NCBI GenBank assembly: GCA_937925655.1
Contig: CALAMC010000107.1
Coordinates: forward strand, 1-9,932
Source of the DNA: an uncultured candidate division Zixibacteria bacterium
GTDB lineage: Bacteria; Zixibacteria; MSB-5A5; GN15; PGXB01
DNA: 9,932 bases
Direction: 5' to 3'
Each line of letters opens with the position of its first letter. The first letter of the stretch is position 1. Position numbers and translations under genes: made by a program. This document shows positions 1 to 7,768 of this stretch, piece after piece. The notes under the pieces were generated by a model. The model was not told the origin of the DNA. It did not search any database and worked only from the letters and a program-made list of their open reading frames with translations.

Positions 1-1526
1 TTATTGGCCAGCAGATAGCGGCGGATTTTTCCCGACGGCGATTTGGGGATGTTCTCCCGGAATTCGAGTATGGCCGGGACTTTATATGGCGGGAGGTATT
101 TGTGACAATGTTTCAGCAGGTCGCATTCGGACAGGTTGGCATCCTGTTTCAAGACGACGACGGCCTTGATTTTTTCGCCGAGGAGTTCATCGGGGACGCC
201 CACCGCGGCGGCTTCATAGACGTCGGGATAAGCGGTGAGAACTTCCTCAATTTCCTGCGGGCTGACCCGATTGGCGCCGACTTTGATAATATCGTTACGG
301 CGGCCGACGATATAGAAATACCCGTCTTCGTCGATGCGGGCCAGGTCATTGGTATGCAGGCCGCCGCCTCTTAGGACTCTGGCGGTTTCATCGGGGCGCC
401 CCCAGTAACCGAGCATGACATTATCGCCCTGCGCGACGATTTCGCCGGTCTGGCCGGGTTGGCACAAATTTCCATGTTCATCGCGGACGGTCAGGGTGAC
501 ACCGGGTATGGCTTTACCGATGGAGCCGATTTTGTCGGGATGCAACATCGGCTCAAAGTACGACAGTCGTGCCGCGGCCTCGGTTTGACCGTACATGACA
601 AATAAACGCACCTTTGGCAAAATTTCGAGGATTTTTCGGGTCAGCGCGGGAGCCATCGGTCCCCCGGCTTGCGTGAGGTATCGGAGATGATCCCATTTTA
701 ATTTGGCGATATTGGTTTTATGCATCAGGATGGCATAGGTGGAGGGGACTCCGGAAAAGCCGGTAACCTGTTCTTTGGACATGATATTCAAGATCAGGTT
801 CGGGAAAGCAAAGCGATGATCGATGACGACACAACCGCCGACCCGCATATGGGTGAGAAGGACGGAGTTGCCATAGGCATACGTGAGCGGCAAAATGGCC
901 ATGACTTTATCATATTCGGTCAATTCCAGGTATTCAACAATGGAATCGGTGTTGGCGACCAGGTTATTATGCGATAGCATGACTCCTTTGGGAGCGCCGG
1001 TTGTCCCCGACGTGTAGATAATCATGGCCAGATCATTCGGCTCCAATTTTACATCGGGGGCATGGCCATTGGTATTGGCCAGGACTTTCCAAAAATCTTC
1101 CTGTTTGACGCCGCAATCCAGGGGGTTATTGGCGCAGGTATTATCAACGATGACGATTTTGACGCTATTCGATTCTTTGATATAGTCGGTAACAAGATGT
1201 GCGTATTTGGCCTGAATGATGACGGCCGCCGGGGTACAATTCATCAGAATGGCTTTGGCCTCGATTTCGGTGGAAGCGGTATTGAGAGCGGTCACCACGG
1301 CGCCGGCTTTAAGGACCGCGAAATATGAAACGACATAGTTAATAGACGATTCCATGACGATAACAACCCGATCGCCTTTATCGACACCGGCATGATTGAG
1401 ATAGGAAGCCAGGCAGTTGGCGCGCTGGTTTAATTCGCCATAAGTCAAACGGGCATCCGTATAGACCAGAGCGTATTTATCCGGACAGATTTCGGCCCGA
1501 GATTCGATGAAGTTATGAACCAGCAT
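1..1526 (-). CDS. AMP-forming acyl-CoA ligase (FadD/ANL superfamily), 3' end cut by window edge
   Basis: Reading the minus strand from the ATG at 1526 gives 508 codons with no stop; the frame leaves the window as AAT followed by AA-, so only the extreme C-terminus is missing. ANL-superfamily hallmarks appear in order: the P-loop YTSGTTGAPKG from about residue 171, GGP near 290, YGQTEA from 312, the hinge segment GRRNDIIKVG after DEDGYFYIVG (about 400-415), and SGKI with the presumed catalytic lysine at 500. These enzymes adenylate a carboxylic acid with ATP and transfer the acyl group to CoA (or, in some relatives, to a carrier protein). The substrate cannot be read from sequence; a medium or long fatty acid is a guess. 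The usual TGD motif reads T-N-D (N393, D394). The start is the first ATG after an in-frame TGA at 1539-1541; no good SD precedes it. It is transcribed away from the Kef gene, and any operon partners lie left of the window. Confidence 0.9.
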   Translation of the reverse strand, partial: MLVHNFIESRAEICPDKYALVYTDARLTYGELNQRANCLASYLNHAGVDKGDRVVIVMESSINYVVSYFAVLKAGAVVTALNTASTEIEAKAILMNCTPAAVIIQAKYAHLVTDYIKESNSVKIVIVDNTCANNPLDCGVKQEDFWKVLANTNGHAPDVKLEPNDLAMIIYTSGTTGAPKGVMLSHNNLVANTDSIVEYLELTEYDKVMAILPLTYAYGNSVLLTHMRVGGCVVIDHRFAFPNLILNIMSKEQVTGFSGVPSTYAILMHKTNIAKLKWDHLRYLTQAGGPMAPALTRKILEILPKVRLFVMYGQTEAAARLSYFEPMLHPDKIGSIGKAIPGVTLTVRDEHGNLCQPGQTGEIVAQGDNVMLGYWGRPDETARVLRGGGLHTNDLARIDEDGYFYIVGRRNDIIKVGANRVSPQEIEEVLTAYPDVYEAAAVGVPDELLGEKIKAVVVLKQDANLSECDLLKHCHKYLPPYKVPAILEFRENIPKSPSGKIRRYLLAN

Positions 1527-1881
1527 GCTGTATATGTTTCATTTGAAGTCGTCTGTTGTAACCGTTTAATCGGCCAATATTAGCATTTTTGGCGCGAAAG
1601 TCATACATTAATTTGGGGGGCAAATTAAAAAGCTCAACGTTGTATAATGGTGCTATCGCCTGTGCCCGCGCCAAATCAGCCCTTTCCGGGTTAAGTCAAT
1701 ATTATAATTATTCTTATCGGCATATTATATCAGTCGAACAGGGGCATTTTTATTTGAAAATTTTATAAAAACGCGGTTTCAGGCAGGCTGTATGGAAGTT
1801 TTATCCGGTTGGACGAAAAGGGGTTCCGGGCGGAATATATTTGTTGAAAGTTCGGTCTTCCGGTGATAATTTCGTAATGTT
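1527..1881. other. Divergent intergenic region, no gene seen
   Basis: These 355 bases separate the leftward acyl-CoA ligase from the rightward Kef antiporter and must hold both promoters. The stretch is more AT-rich than its neighbours. Visible pieces are a TATAAT at 1643-1648 without a fitting -35 box, a TTTTATAAAA palindrome at 1761-1770, and a perfect short inverted repeat TTCCG-GG-CGGAA at 1824-1835, about 47 bases before the Kef start. Any of these could be regulatory, but none is strong enough to call. Small ATG frames here (for example 1792-1866, 24 codons) have no convincing SD. I see no tRNA, repeat array or riboswitch-like fold. Confidence 0.6.
1841..1870 (+). promoter_or_regulatory. 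Possible promoter for the Kef antiporter gene
   Basis: TTGTTG at 1841-1846 and GATAAT at 1865-1870 are separated by 18 bases. TTGAAA at 1844-1849 with a 15-base spacer is the alternative -35 box. Initiation would fall near 1876-1878, only a few bases before the ATG at 1882, so the transcript would be almost leaderless. That fits the lack of a recognisable SD there. This is a weak match and could be chance in AT-rich sequence. Confidence 0.22.
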
Positions 1882-4038
1882 ATGCACGGGAATTCATTCA
1901 TAGAAATCGCGGCGATACTGGGCCTGTCAACCTTGCTGGCCATTGTCGGGCAGAAGCTTCGCCAGCCGCTGTTGATCATGTTTCTGGCGGCGGGGATTCT
2001 GGCGGGGCCGTCCTTTCTGGGTCTTATCGAAAGTTACCAGCAGATAGAACTACTGGCCCATATGGGCATTGCCCTGCTTTTGTTTATTGTCGGTCTCAAG
2101 CTGGATTTGAATCTGATTCGTTCCAACGGCCCGGTCGCGCTGGCCACGGGCCTGGGGCAGATAATATTCACATCGGCGATCGGTTTCGGTATCGCCCTGC
2201 TCATAGGTATGAACGTCATCAGTGCCGCCTATGTGGCGGTGGCGCTCACGTTTTCGAGCACGATTATAATTGTCAAGCTTCTGTCGGACAAAAAGGAAAT
2301 CGATTCTCTTCACGGCCAGATAGCGATCGGGTTTTTGATCGTTCAGGATATCGCCGCAATACTGGCCTTGGTGGGGCTGACCACTTTCGGAAGCACGGTC
2401 ACGACGGAAGGCAATGTATATATATCGGCCATAGTCATGCTGGTCAAGGGGCTGGGGCTTCTGGGAGTGATAGCATTACTGATGAAATATGTGTTGCCCC
2501 CGTTTACTCGTCGGCTGGCCCACTCGCAGGAGCTTCTGGTATTGTACGCGGTGGCGTGGGCGGTATTTTTGAGCGCCGCCAGTGAACTGCTCGGATTCAG
2601 CAAAGAGGTCGGGGCGTTTCTGGCCGGAGTATCGCTGGCCTCGACGGGGTATCGCGAATCGATCGGGGCGCGGTTGACGAGTTTGCGGGATTTTCTGCTT
2701 CTGTTTTTTTTCATCGATCTGGGAGCTCGTTTGGATTTCGACACGGTCGGCTCGCAGGTCGGAGACTCGATCTGGCTATCGCTTTTTGTCCTTGTCGGCA
2801 ATCCTTTGATCGTTCTGGCGATCATGGGCGTAATGGGGTACCGTCGGCGCACCGGATTTCTGGCAGGATTGACGGTGGCGCAGATAAGTGAATTTTCGCT
2901 GATCGTGGCGGCGCTGGGTTTGAGTATCGGCCACATCACCGAGGAGACGATGGGGCTTATCACGCTGGTTGGGGTTATCACCATTTTCGTATCCACCTAT
3001 CTCATTCTATATTCGGGGCAATTGTACCGTCTGCTTTCGGAGCCGTTGAAAATTTTCGAAAAACGTAATCCGCACCGGGAGGCCGCCCTCGACACGCACG
3101 GGATATCATCGTCGGTGGATGTCATAATCGTGGGACTGGGCAATTACGGAAGCGGGGTGGCGGAGTATTTATTACGTCGCGGCAAGGTTCTGGTGGGTGT
3201 GGATTTCGACCCGTTGTCTCTGGAGAAGTGGTCGTCGCGGGGGATATCGGTGTTGTATGGTGACGTGGCCGACCCGGAGATTCATGACCAGCTACCGTTG
3301 AACAGCGCTCACTGGGTGGTCAGTACGGTTCGTTCGAAAGAATTGAACCTGGCTTTGTTGCAACAACTCAAGAACCGGGGGTACAAGGGCCGGGTGGCGG
3401 TGACGGCCACCAACCAGGACGAAGTCAGCGAGTACGAAAAGACCGGCGCCAATGTCGTCTTCCGACCGTTTGCCGATGCCGCGGAACAGGCGGTGGATGC
3501 CCTGACGTATGCCATGGAGTTTTTGACCGAAGATATCAGCTGGCCGATAAACTTCAGAGAAGTTCGTATCTCCTCGGATGCCTCGGTGGCCGGGAGCCGA
3601 ATCAAGGACATCCCCTTACGGGCGGAAACGGGGGTATCGATTCTGGCGGTCAACCGGGCGGGCCGGGTCTATAATAATCCCGGGCCGGATTTCCAGATTT
3701 ACCCGGGCGACAGGCTGGTCATCATGGGGACGATCGAGGATTTGAGACAGGCGGAACTGCTTTTAAAACGGTTTCAGGACGCCGACGATACCAACAATCA
3801 GCCCGGCAAATTCACTCTGGCCGAAATCGATATATCGGACAACCCGCAAATGGCGGGGCAAACGCTGGCCGAAATACAATTCCGTCAGAAGTACGGCGTC
3901 ACCGTGGTCGGAATCAGAAGAGGCGAAGACCAGATTGTGACGCCGGCGTCATCGGAACGACTGGCCGCGGGCGACCGTATGATAGTGATCGGTGACGCCA
4001 AGGCGATAGATTTATTGAAAGGGAAAGGGAATCAATAA
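1882..4038 (+). CDS. Kef-type K+/H+ antiporter with RCK_N and two RCK_C domains
   Basis: This 718-residue protein is a monovalent cation:proton antiporter of the CPA2 family, expected in the inner membrane where it moves K+ (or Na+) against H+. Residues 1-385 are hydrophobic with roughly a dozen membrane segments. They include the family pieces GLKLDL (about 71-76), LTFSSTIIIVKLLSDKKEI (about 121-140) and FLIVQDIAAI with the likely ion-coupling aspartate D156. A cytosolic RCK_N/TrkA-N domain follows from about 412, with the dinucleotide-binding motif GLGNYG at 418-423 and a downstream acidic residue ending strand 2 (VGVDFD). Two RCK_C/TrkA-C domains lie at about 560-635 and 644-715. KefB/KefC proteins usually have RCK_N only, so this arrangement is closer to the YbaL/RosB and TrkA-fused relatives. 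No KefF/KefG partner is nearby. The start is the first ATG after an in-frame TAA at 1867-1869, with no clear SD. Ion specificity and ligand are unknown. Confidence 0.93.
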   Translation: MHGNSFIEIAAILGLSTLLAIVGQKLRQPLLIMFLAAGILAGPSFLGLIESYQQIELLAHMGIALLLFIVGLKLDLNLIRSNGPVALATGLGQIIFTSAIGFGIALLIGMNVISAAYVAVALTFSSTIIIVKLLSDKKEIDSLHGQIAIGFLIVQDIAAILALVGLTTFGSTVTTEGNVYISAIVMLVKGLGLLGVIALLMKYVLPPFTRRLAHSQELLVLYAVAWAVFLSAASELLGFSKEVGAFLAGVSLASTGYRESIGARLTSLRDFLLLFFFIDLGARLDFDTVGSQVGDSIWLSLFVLVGNPLIVLAIMGVMGYRRRTGFLAGLTVAQISEFSLIVAALGLSIGHITEETMGLITLVGVITIFVSTYLILYSGQLYRLLSEPLKIFEKRNPHREAALDTHGISSSVDVIIVGLGNYGSGVAEYLLRRGKVLVGVDFDPLSLEKWSSRGISVLYGDVADPEIHDQLPLNSAHWVVSTVRSKELNLALLQQLKNRGYKGRVAVTATNQDEVSEYEKTGANVVFRPFADAAEQAVDALTYAMEFLTEDISWPINFREVRISSDASVAGSRIKDIPLRAETGVSILAVNRAGRVYNNPGPDFQIYPGDRLVIMGTIEDLRQAELLLKRFQDADDTNNQPGKFTLAEIDISDNPQMAGQTLAEIQFRQKYGVTVVGIRRGEDQIVTPASSERLAAGDRMIVIGDAKAIDLLKGKGNQ

Positions 4039-4059
4039 CCGTCCGGTTTCATTCGGCGG
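4039..4059 (+). terminator. Weak hairpin after the Kef gene, possible terminator
   Basis: Directly after the Kef stop, CCG-T-CCG (4039-4045) can pair with CGGCGG (4054-4059) across an 8-base loop, with one bulged T. A short T-run (4068-4072) follows only after eight other bases, so this is a poor intrinsic terminator. It may be a 3'-end stabilising hairpin or chance. Confidence 0.22.
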
Positions 4060-4132
4060 CAGAGTCATTTTTATAATAATCACAAAGCGCAAAATCGATA
4101 AATTTGTATAAAGAGAAACAAAATCATTTATC

Positions 4133-4138
4133 GGAGGG
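4133..4138 (+). promoter_or_regulatory. SD (GGAGGG) for the secreted protein at 4142, tight spacing
   Basis: GGAGGG is followed after only three bases (TAT) by the ATG at 4142. The spacing is shorter than the usual 5-9 bases, but this is the only purine-rich site, and the ATG opens a clean signal peptide, so the start is well supported. Confidence 0.6.
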
Positions 4139-4141
4139 TAT

Positions 4142-4792
4142 ATGCCAAAGTTCAAATCGGGTTTGATCGTTTTTTTGGTTGTATTGATTTGTATTCCGAG
4201 TGCTTTTGCCCGCAAGAAAAAGGACAAAACCGGAGCCATTGTCGAAAACGTTTACACCGACGCCGAGTACGATTTCAAGCTGACGATTCGCGAAAACTGG
4301 CAGGGCAAAGTGTTTTCGGAACCGAGCAATTACCGTCTCGAAGTCGAGCAGACAAATCCCGAAATCCCGCCCGAATACGCCGAATATGCCAGCGAAATGC
4401 CGCTTCCGTCGATGAGCATATATCTGGCTACGGTCGATTTGCCGCCGGTGGCGTTTGTGGACAGTCTTTTAAGCCAAACGTATAAGTCGGACCAGAAAAA
4501 AGAAATACTCAAGGACGTCGATTTCTTCGATGAAAGCATCAGCTTTCAGGGGTTTACGACGCGTATCAAGAAAGGTGTCAAATTCGGTGATCTGGATGGA
4601 GTGCAGTGGGAGGGTACCGCCCGTTATAATATCAAGATGGGCGAGCAGTCGATATCCAATGAAACCGCGGTCGGTCTTCTGGGAATCAAGAAGGGCAAGA
4701 ATTTGCTTCTGTTTTTGACCGGGCATGACAAGCGGTATTTTCGGAAATTATTCGACGAAGCGATCGAAATGGCGATGAGTGTCAAGTGGTAA
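4142..4792 (+). CDS. Secreted protein of unknown function, possibly PsbP/Mog1-like fold
   Basis: The product is 216 residues long, and I do not recognise the family with confidence. Residues 1-24 form a Sec signal peptide: a basic start MPKFK, a hydrophobic core, then PSAFA before RKKK. There is no proper lipobox. After a lysine-rich linker comes VYTDAEYDFKLTIRENWQGK. An aromatic/glycine-type segment followed by an N-W or G-W pair at the start of a mixed alpha/beta domain is typical of PsbP-like and DUF1795-like periplasmic proteins. The end, FLTGHDKRYFRKLFDEAIEMAMSVKW, resembles the C-terminal helix of such folds. The fold assignment is therefore an inference. The stop overlaps the GTG of the DUF4846 gene by 7 bases, which implies co-translation and a shared role in the periplasm or outside the cell. 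A promoter is expected within 4039-4130 (TATAAT at 4073-4078), but no -35 box stands out. Confidence 0.85.
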   Translation: MPKFKSGLIVFLVVLICIPSAFARKKKDKTGAIVENVYTDAEYDFKLTIRENWQGKVFSEPSNYRLEVEQTNPEIPPEYAEYASEMPLPSMSIYLATVDLPPVAFVDSLLSQTYKSDQKKEILKDVDFFDESISFQGFTTRIKKGVKFGDLDGVQWEGTARYNIKMGEQSISNETAVGLLGIKKGKNLLLFLTGHDKRYFRKLFDEAIEMAMSVKW

Positions 4793-5628
4793 AAAGCCGT
4801 TTTGTGACGTTTATCATGGGGGCGCTGGTTTGGGTCGGGTCGGCCGATACTCGCGGCCAGGATTATTGCTGGTTGCAGGATTATCATAACGATAATGCCA
4901 TATGCAACGTTGCTGTCGCGCCGGAAGGTTATATAAAGACTTTGGCGGTGTGCGGAAGTTTCGCCGACTGGTTGAGGCATTTGCCGCTCAAAGAAGATGG
5001 GGCTACGGTCTTTTTGTATGACGGCCGTCCCAAGGGCAATCAGGCGGCGCACTGGGCGGTAATCGATATCGACGTCGGGGACAAGGACCTCCAGCAGTGC
5101 GCCGATGCCATAATGCGTCTTCGCGCCGAATATTTGTATTCGAGAAATTCATATGACAATATCGCGTTTAATTTCACCAGCGGCGATACGGCCCGGTTTC
5201 GGGATTGGATTGGCGGGATGCGGCCGGATGTTGAAGGCAGTCGTGTCACATGGAGAAAATCGTCGCCGGTGGATTCCTCGTATCAGAGCCTGCGCAAATA
5301 TCTTGATATCGTATTCACCTATGCTGGTTCCTATTCGCTGAACAAGCAGTTGAAACCGGTGTCGGATATCGACAGCCTGGCGGTCGGGGATGTTTTTATA
5401 CAGGGTGGTTTTCCCGGCCATGCCGTGATTGTGGTCGATATGGCCACTCATAAGGACACGGGCAAAAAGGTTTTTCTTCTGGCCCAGAGTTATATGCCGG
5501 CGCAGGACATGCATATTTTGAAAAACCCCAAAGACGCGGCTTTAAGCCCGTGGTATTCGGTTGATTTCGGAGAGACGCTGGTCACGCCGGAATGGGTGTT
5601 TAAGCGCGGGGATGCGAAGAGGTTTTGA
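4786..5628 (+). CDS. Exported DUF4846 family protein
   Basis: I recognise this 280-residue protein as DUF4846 from several conserved stretches: CGSFADWLRHLPLK (from C56), AHWAVIDIDVG, LQQCADAIMRLRAEYLY, FRDWI..G, LRKYLDIVFTYAGSYSLNKQ, GDVFIQGGFPGHAVIVVD (D202 to about 219, H212), LLAQSYMPAQDMHIL and LSPWYSVDFGE. The biochemical function is unknown. The GDVF...GHAVIVVD block resembles the histidine region of NlpC/P60- and CHAP-type cysteine hydrolases, and C56 could be its partner; that is my inference, not established. The start is GTG at 4786, overlapping the previous gene as GTGGTAA. It yields VKSR followed by a hydrophobic core to about residue 20, a plausible signal peptide ending near T-R-G. 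In-frame starts at 4804 (GTG) and 4816 (ATG) would shorten the basic N-region, and none of the three has an SD, so coupling to the upstream gene is likely. Confidence 0.88.
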   Translation: MVKSRFVTFIMGALVWVGSADTRGQDYCWLQDYHNDNAICNVAVAPEGYIKTLAVCGSFADWLRHLPLKEDGATVFLYDGRPKGNQAAHWAVIDIDVGDKDLQQCADAIMRLRAEYLYSRNSYDNIAFNFTSGDTARFRDWIGGMRPDVEGSRVTWRKSSPVDSSYQSLRKYLDIVFTYAGSYSLNKQLKPVSDIDSLAVGDVFIQGGFPGHAVIVVDMATHKDTGKKVFLLAQSYMPAQDMHILKNPKDAALSPWYSVDFGETLVTPEWVFKRGDAKRF

Positions 5629-5663
5629 AAGCTATCTAAATCGTGTCAACAAGTCGTCCTGTG

Positions 5664-5702
5664 AGGAGGGGCTATCAGTATAAATGGGCGGCCATCCCTC
5701 CT
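5664..5702 (+). other. Hairpin with SD-like arm in the 5629-5855 intergenic region
   Basis: AGGAGGG (5664-5670) is exactly complementary to CCCTCCT (5696-5702), giving a 7-bp GC-rich stem around a 25-base loop, extended by one G-U pair. No T-run follows, so it is not a standard terminator. The left arm looks like an SD and the loop contains ATG at 5684, which opens a 24-codon frame ending at 5758. It could be a 3' stabilising structure for the DUF4846 mRNA, a leader element of pepF, or chance. Confidence 0.35.
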
Positions 5703-5842
5703 GTCAATTAAAGGGCTTGATGATTACAAATATTCTTATATCTTTGAACCTTATTTGATTTGAAACGTAATTCAACATTATGGATAGATTTGTGCCCGCC
5801 TTTATAATTGCGACCGCAACAGCCTTACTTTATTAAATAAAC

Positions 5843-5848
5843 AGGAGG
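5843..5848 (+). promoter_or_regulatory. Strong SD (AGGAGG) for pepF
   Basis: A perfect AGGAGG lies seven bases before the ATG at 5856, which fixes that start. A TATAAT lies at 5803-5808 upstream but has no matching -35 box, so the promoter is not identified. Confidence 0.85.
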
Positions 5849-5855
5849 AATTTTA

Positions 5856-7748
5856 ATGACAAATCGTTACGGTTTCCGCAACATGGCCGGTCTGCTTCTG
5901 GCGACCCTTCTGGCCCTGGTGTGGAATGCCCCGGTTCTGGCGCAGGTCGAAGAAATCCCGACCCGCGATCAGATCGAGGACAAATACAAATGGGATTTGA
6001 GCGATTTCTATCCCAGCGATGAAGCCTGGGAAGCGGAACTGGCCAAACTTCAGCAGGTGATCCCGACGCTGGCCCAGTATGAGGGGCGTCTGGGCAAGTC
6101 ATCGGATATCCTGGCCGAATTTCTGGAACGGTCCGACTCCGCCGGCATGTACTGGCATCGCATGTATGTTTATGCCAATCTCAAGCTGGACGAGGACAAC
6201 CGGGTCAGCAAATATCAGGATATGAGTCAACGCGCGTACGGCGTGTACGCGACGTTCAACCAGTTGACGTCGTTTGCCGAACCGGAAATACTCGCCATCG
6301 ACAGCAAGAAACTTCAGAAATTCATAAATACCAATAAACGTCTCGACGTTTATCGTTTCTATCTGGAGGATTTAATCCGGCGCAAAGAGCATATCATGGC
6401 TCCGGAGGTGGAAAGGATACTGGCCATGTCCGGCCAGGTCGGGCGGTGGCCATCGCAGATTTTCAAGATGCTCGACGAGGCCGATATGGATTACGGCACG
6501 ATTACCGATGACAAAGGCAACGTAATAGAGCTGACTCCCGAACGTTATGGCCGTATTCTCGAGGGAACCGATCGCGAATTACGTCGCAAGGCCGCGATGA
6601 CGTATGACAGCGCCTATGCGCGACTGGAAAACACTTTGGCGGCGACCATGGCGGCGTCGTTCACGACCGATAATTTCTATGCGCAGGCGCGCAATTACCC
6701 GTCGTGCCTGGCCAGTTCGCTTTTCGGTAATAATATCCCCGAAGAAGTCGTACGTAATCTGGTCAAGGCGACCAACGATAATCTGACCACGGTTTATAAG
6801 TTCAACACGTTGCGCAAGAAAGTGCTGGGTTATGACACGCTGTTCAAATATGACATGAGCGTCCCGCTGGTCGAAAAGCCGGATATCGAGTATGATTATG
6901 CGACGGCCCAGAACATGGTATTGACCGCTCTGGCGCCGCTGGGGCAGGATTATCTGAACAGCGTTAAAACGGCTTTCGATTCCCGCTGGATCGACGTTTA
7001 TGAAACCAAGGCCAAGGGAACGGGCGCTTACAGCTGGGGCACCTACACGGTTCACCCGGTCATGCTGTTAAATTTCAACGGGACGCTTAATTCGGTGTCG
7101 ACGCTGGCCCACGAAATGGGTCATGCCATGCATTCTTATTATACATATAAAAATGAGCCCTACACCTACGCCGGACATTCCCTGTTCTGTGCCGAGGTGG
7201 CCTCGACCTGCAATGAATCGATTATGCTCAAATACCTGCTGAAAAATTCCACCGATAAGAAGGAGCGGCTGTATTTGCTGGATTATTATATTCAGCAGAT
7301 TATCGGGACGTTTTTCTCGCAGGTCATGTTTACCGAGTATGAGCTTCGGGCACATGAGATTATCGAAAGCGGCGGGGCGTTGACGGCGGAGTCGATGCGG
7401 GCGATGTATCGCGAGATATTCGAAAAATACAACGGCCCGGATTTGTATTTGCTTCCGATAAACGATATCGGCTGTTTGCGTATCAGCCATTTTTATCGTC
7501 AGTATTACGTATATCAATACGCGACCAGCTATGCCGCATCGCAGATGCTGTCGCAAATGATTCTCGAGGGCAAACCCGGTGCGCAGGAAGCCTATCTCGA
7601 ATTCGTCAAAACCGGTTCTTCGGCCTACCCGATTGACATTCTCAAAAAGGCCGGAATCGATATGACCTCGCCCGAACCGGTGAACAACGTGTTCAAGGTT
7701 CTCGGCGAGCTGGTTGATATGTATGAAAGGGAGCTTCTGGGGAATTAA
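5856..7748 (+). CDS. pepF: Oligoendopeptidase F (M3 family) with signal peptide
   Basis: This 630-residue zinc metallopeptidase is of normal full length for PepF, plus an N-terminal export signal. Residues 1-30 show basic residues, a leucine-rich core and a cleavage site after VLA before Q-V-E. The mature protein begins with the typical KYKWDLSDFYPSDEAWE. The zinc site is HEMGH at 419-423 (part of HEMGHAMH), with the third ligand probably E447 in AEVAST, spaced as in M3 enzymes. The transition-state region H545-F-Y with the tyrosine-rich run to about Y559 (YVYQYATSYAA) is intact, so the enzyme should be active. PepF cleaves short oligopeptides; well-known versions are cytosolic, so an exported one would act on peptides in the periplasm or outside. 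It has its own strong SD and a 227-base upstream gap, so it is probably a separate transcript, ending at the hairpin 7772-7828. Confidence 0.95.
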   Translation: MTNRYGFRNMAGLLLATLLALVWNAPVLAQVEEIPTRDQIEDKYKWDLSDFYPSDEAWEAELAKLQQVIPTLAQYEGRLGKSSDILAEFLERSDSAGMYWHRMYVYANLKLDEDNRVSKYQDMSQRAYGVYATFNQLTSFAEPEILAIDSKKLQKFINTNKRLDVYRFYLEDLIRRKEHIMAPEVERILAMSGQVGRWPSQIFKMLDEADMDYGTITDDKGNVIELTPERYGRILEGTDRELRRKAAMTYDSAYARLENTLAATMAASFTTDNFYAQARNYPSCLASSLFGNNIPEEVVRNLVKATNDNLTTVYKFNTLRKKVLGYDTLFKYDMSVPLVEKPDIEYDYATAQNMVLTALAPLGQDYLNSVKTAFDSRWIDVYETKAKGTGAYSWGTYTVHPVMLLNFNGTLNSVSTLAHEMGHAMHSYYTYKNEPYTYAGHSLFCAEVASTCNESIMLKYLLKNSTDKKERLYLLDYYIQQIIGTFFSQVMFTEYELRAHEIIESGGALTAESMRAMYREIFEKYNGPDLYLLPINDIGCLRISHFYRQYYVYQYATSYAASQMLSQMILEGKPGAQEAYLEFVKTGSSAYPIDILKKAGIDMTSPEPVNNVFKVLGELVDMYERELLGN

Positions 7749-7768
7749 GGCTGTAATCGTCGGTTTTT

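Noticed and set aside
102..1328. Three plus-strand frames across the acyl-CoA ligase
   Set aside because: The minus-strand frame carries all ligase motifs without interruption; the plus-strand frames are D/G/F-rich shadows.
1513..1540. Nine-codon frame MKHIQHAGS overlapping the ligase start on the minus strand
   Set aside because: Too short, no SD, and no regulatory logic visible.
1792..1866. 24-codon frame upstream of the Kef gene
   Set aside because: No SD and no protein-like features; it stops 15 bases before the Kef ATG by chance.
2343..2996. 217-codon minus-strand frame inside the Kef gene
   Set aside because: It is antisense to the well-conserved membrane domain, has low-complexity S/T/P/R composition, no SD and no recognisable domain.
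5759..5774. TTGAA-N6-TTCAA inverted repeat upstream of pepF
   Set aside because: The arms are only five bases long in AT-rich DNA, which is expected by chance.
6579..7556. Two minus-strand frames of about 160 codons inside pepF
   Set aside because: They are shadows of a long conserved coding sequence, with no SD and no protein-family features.
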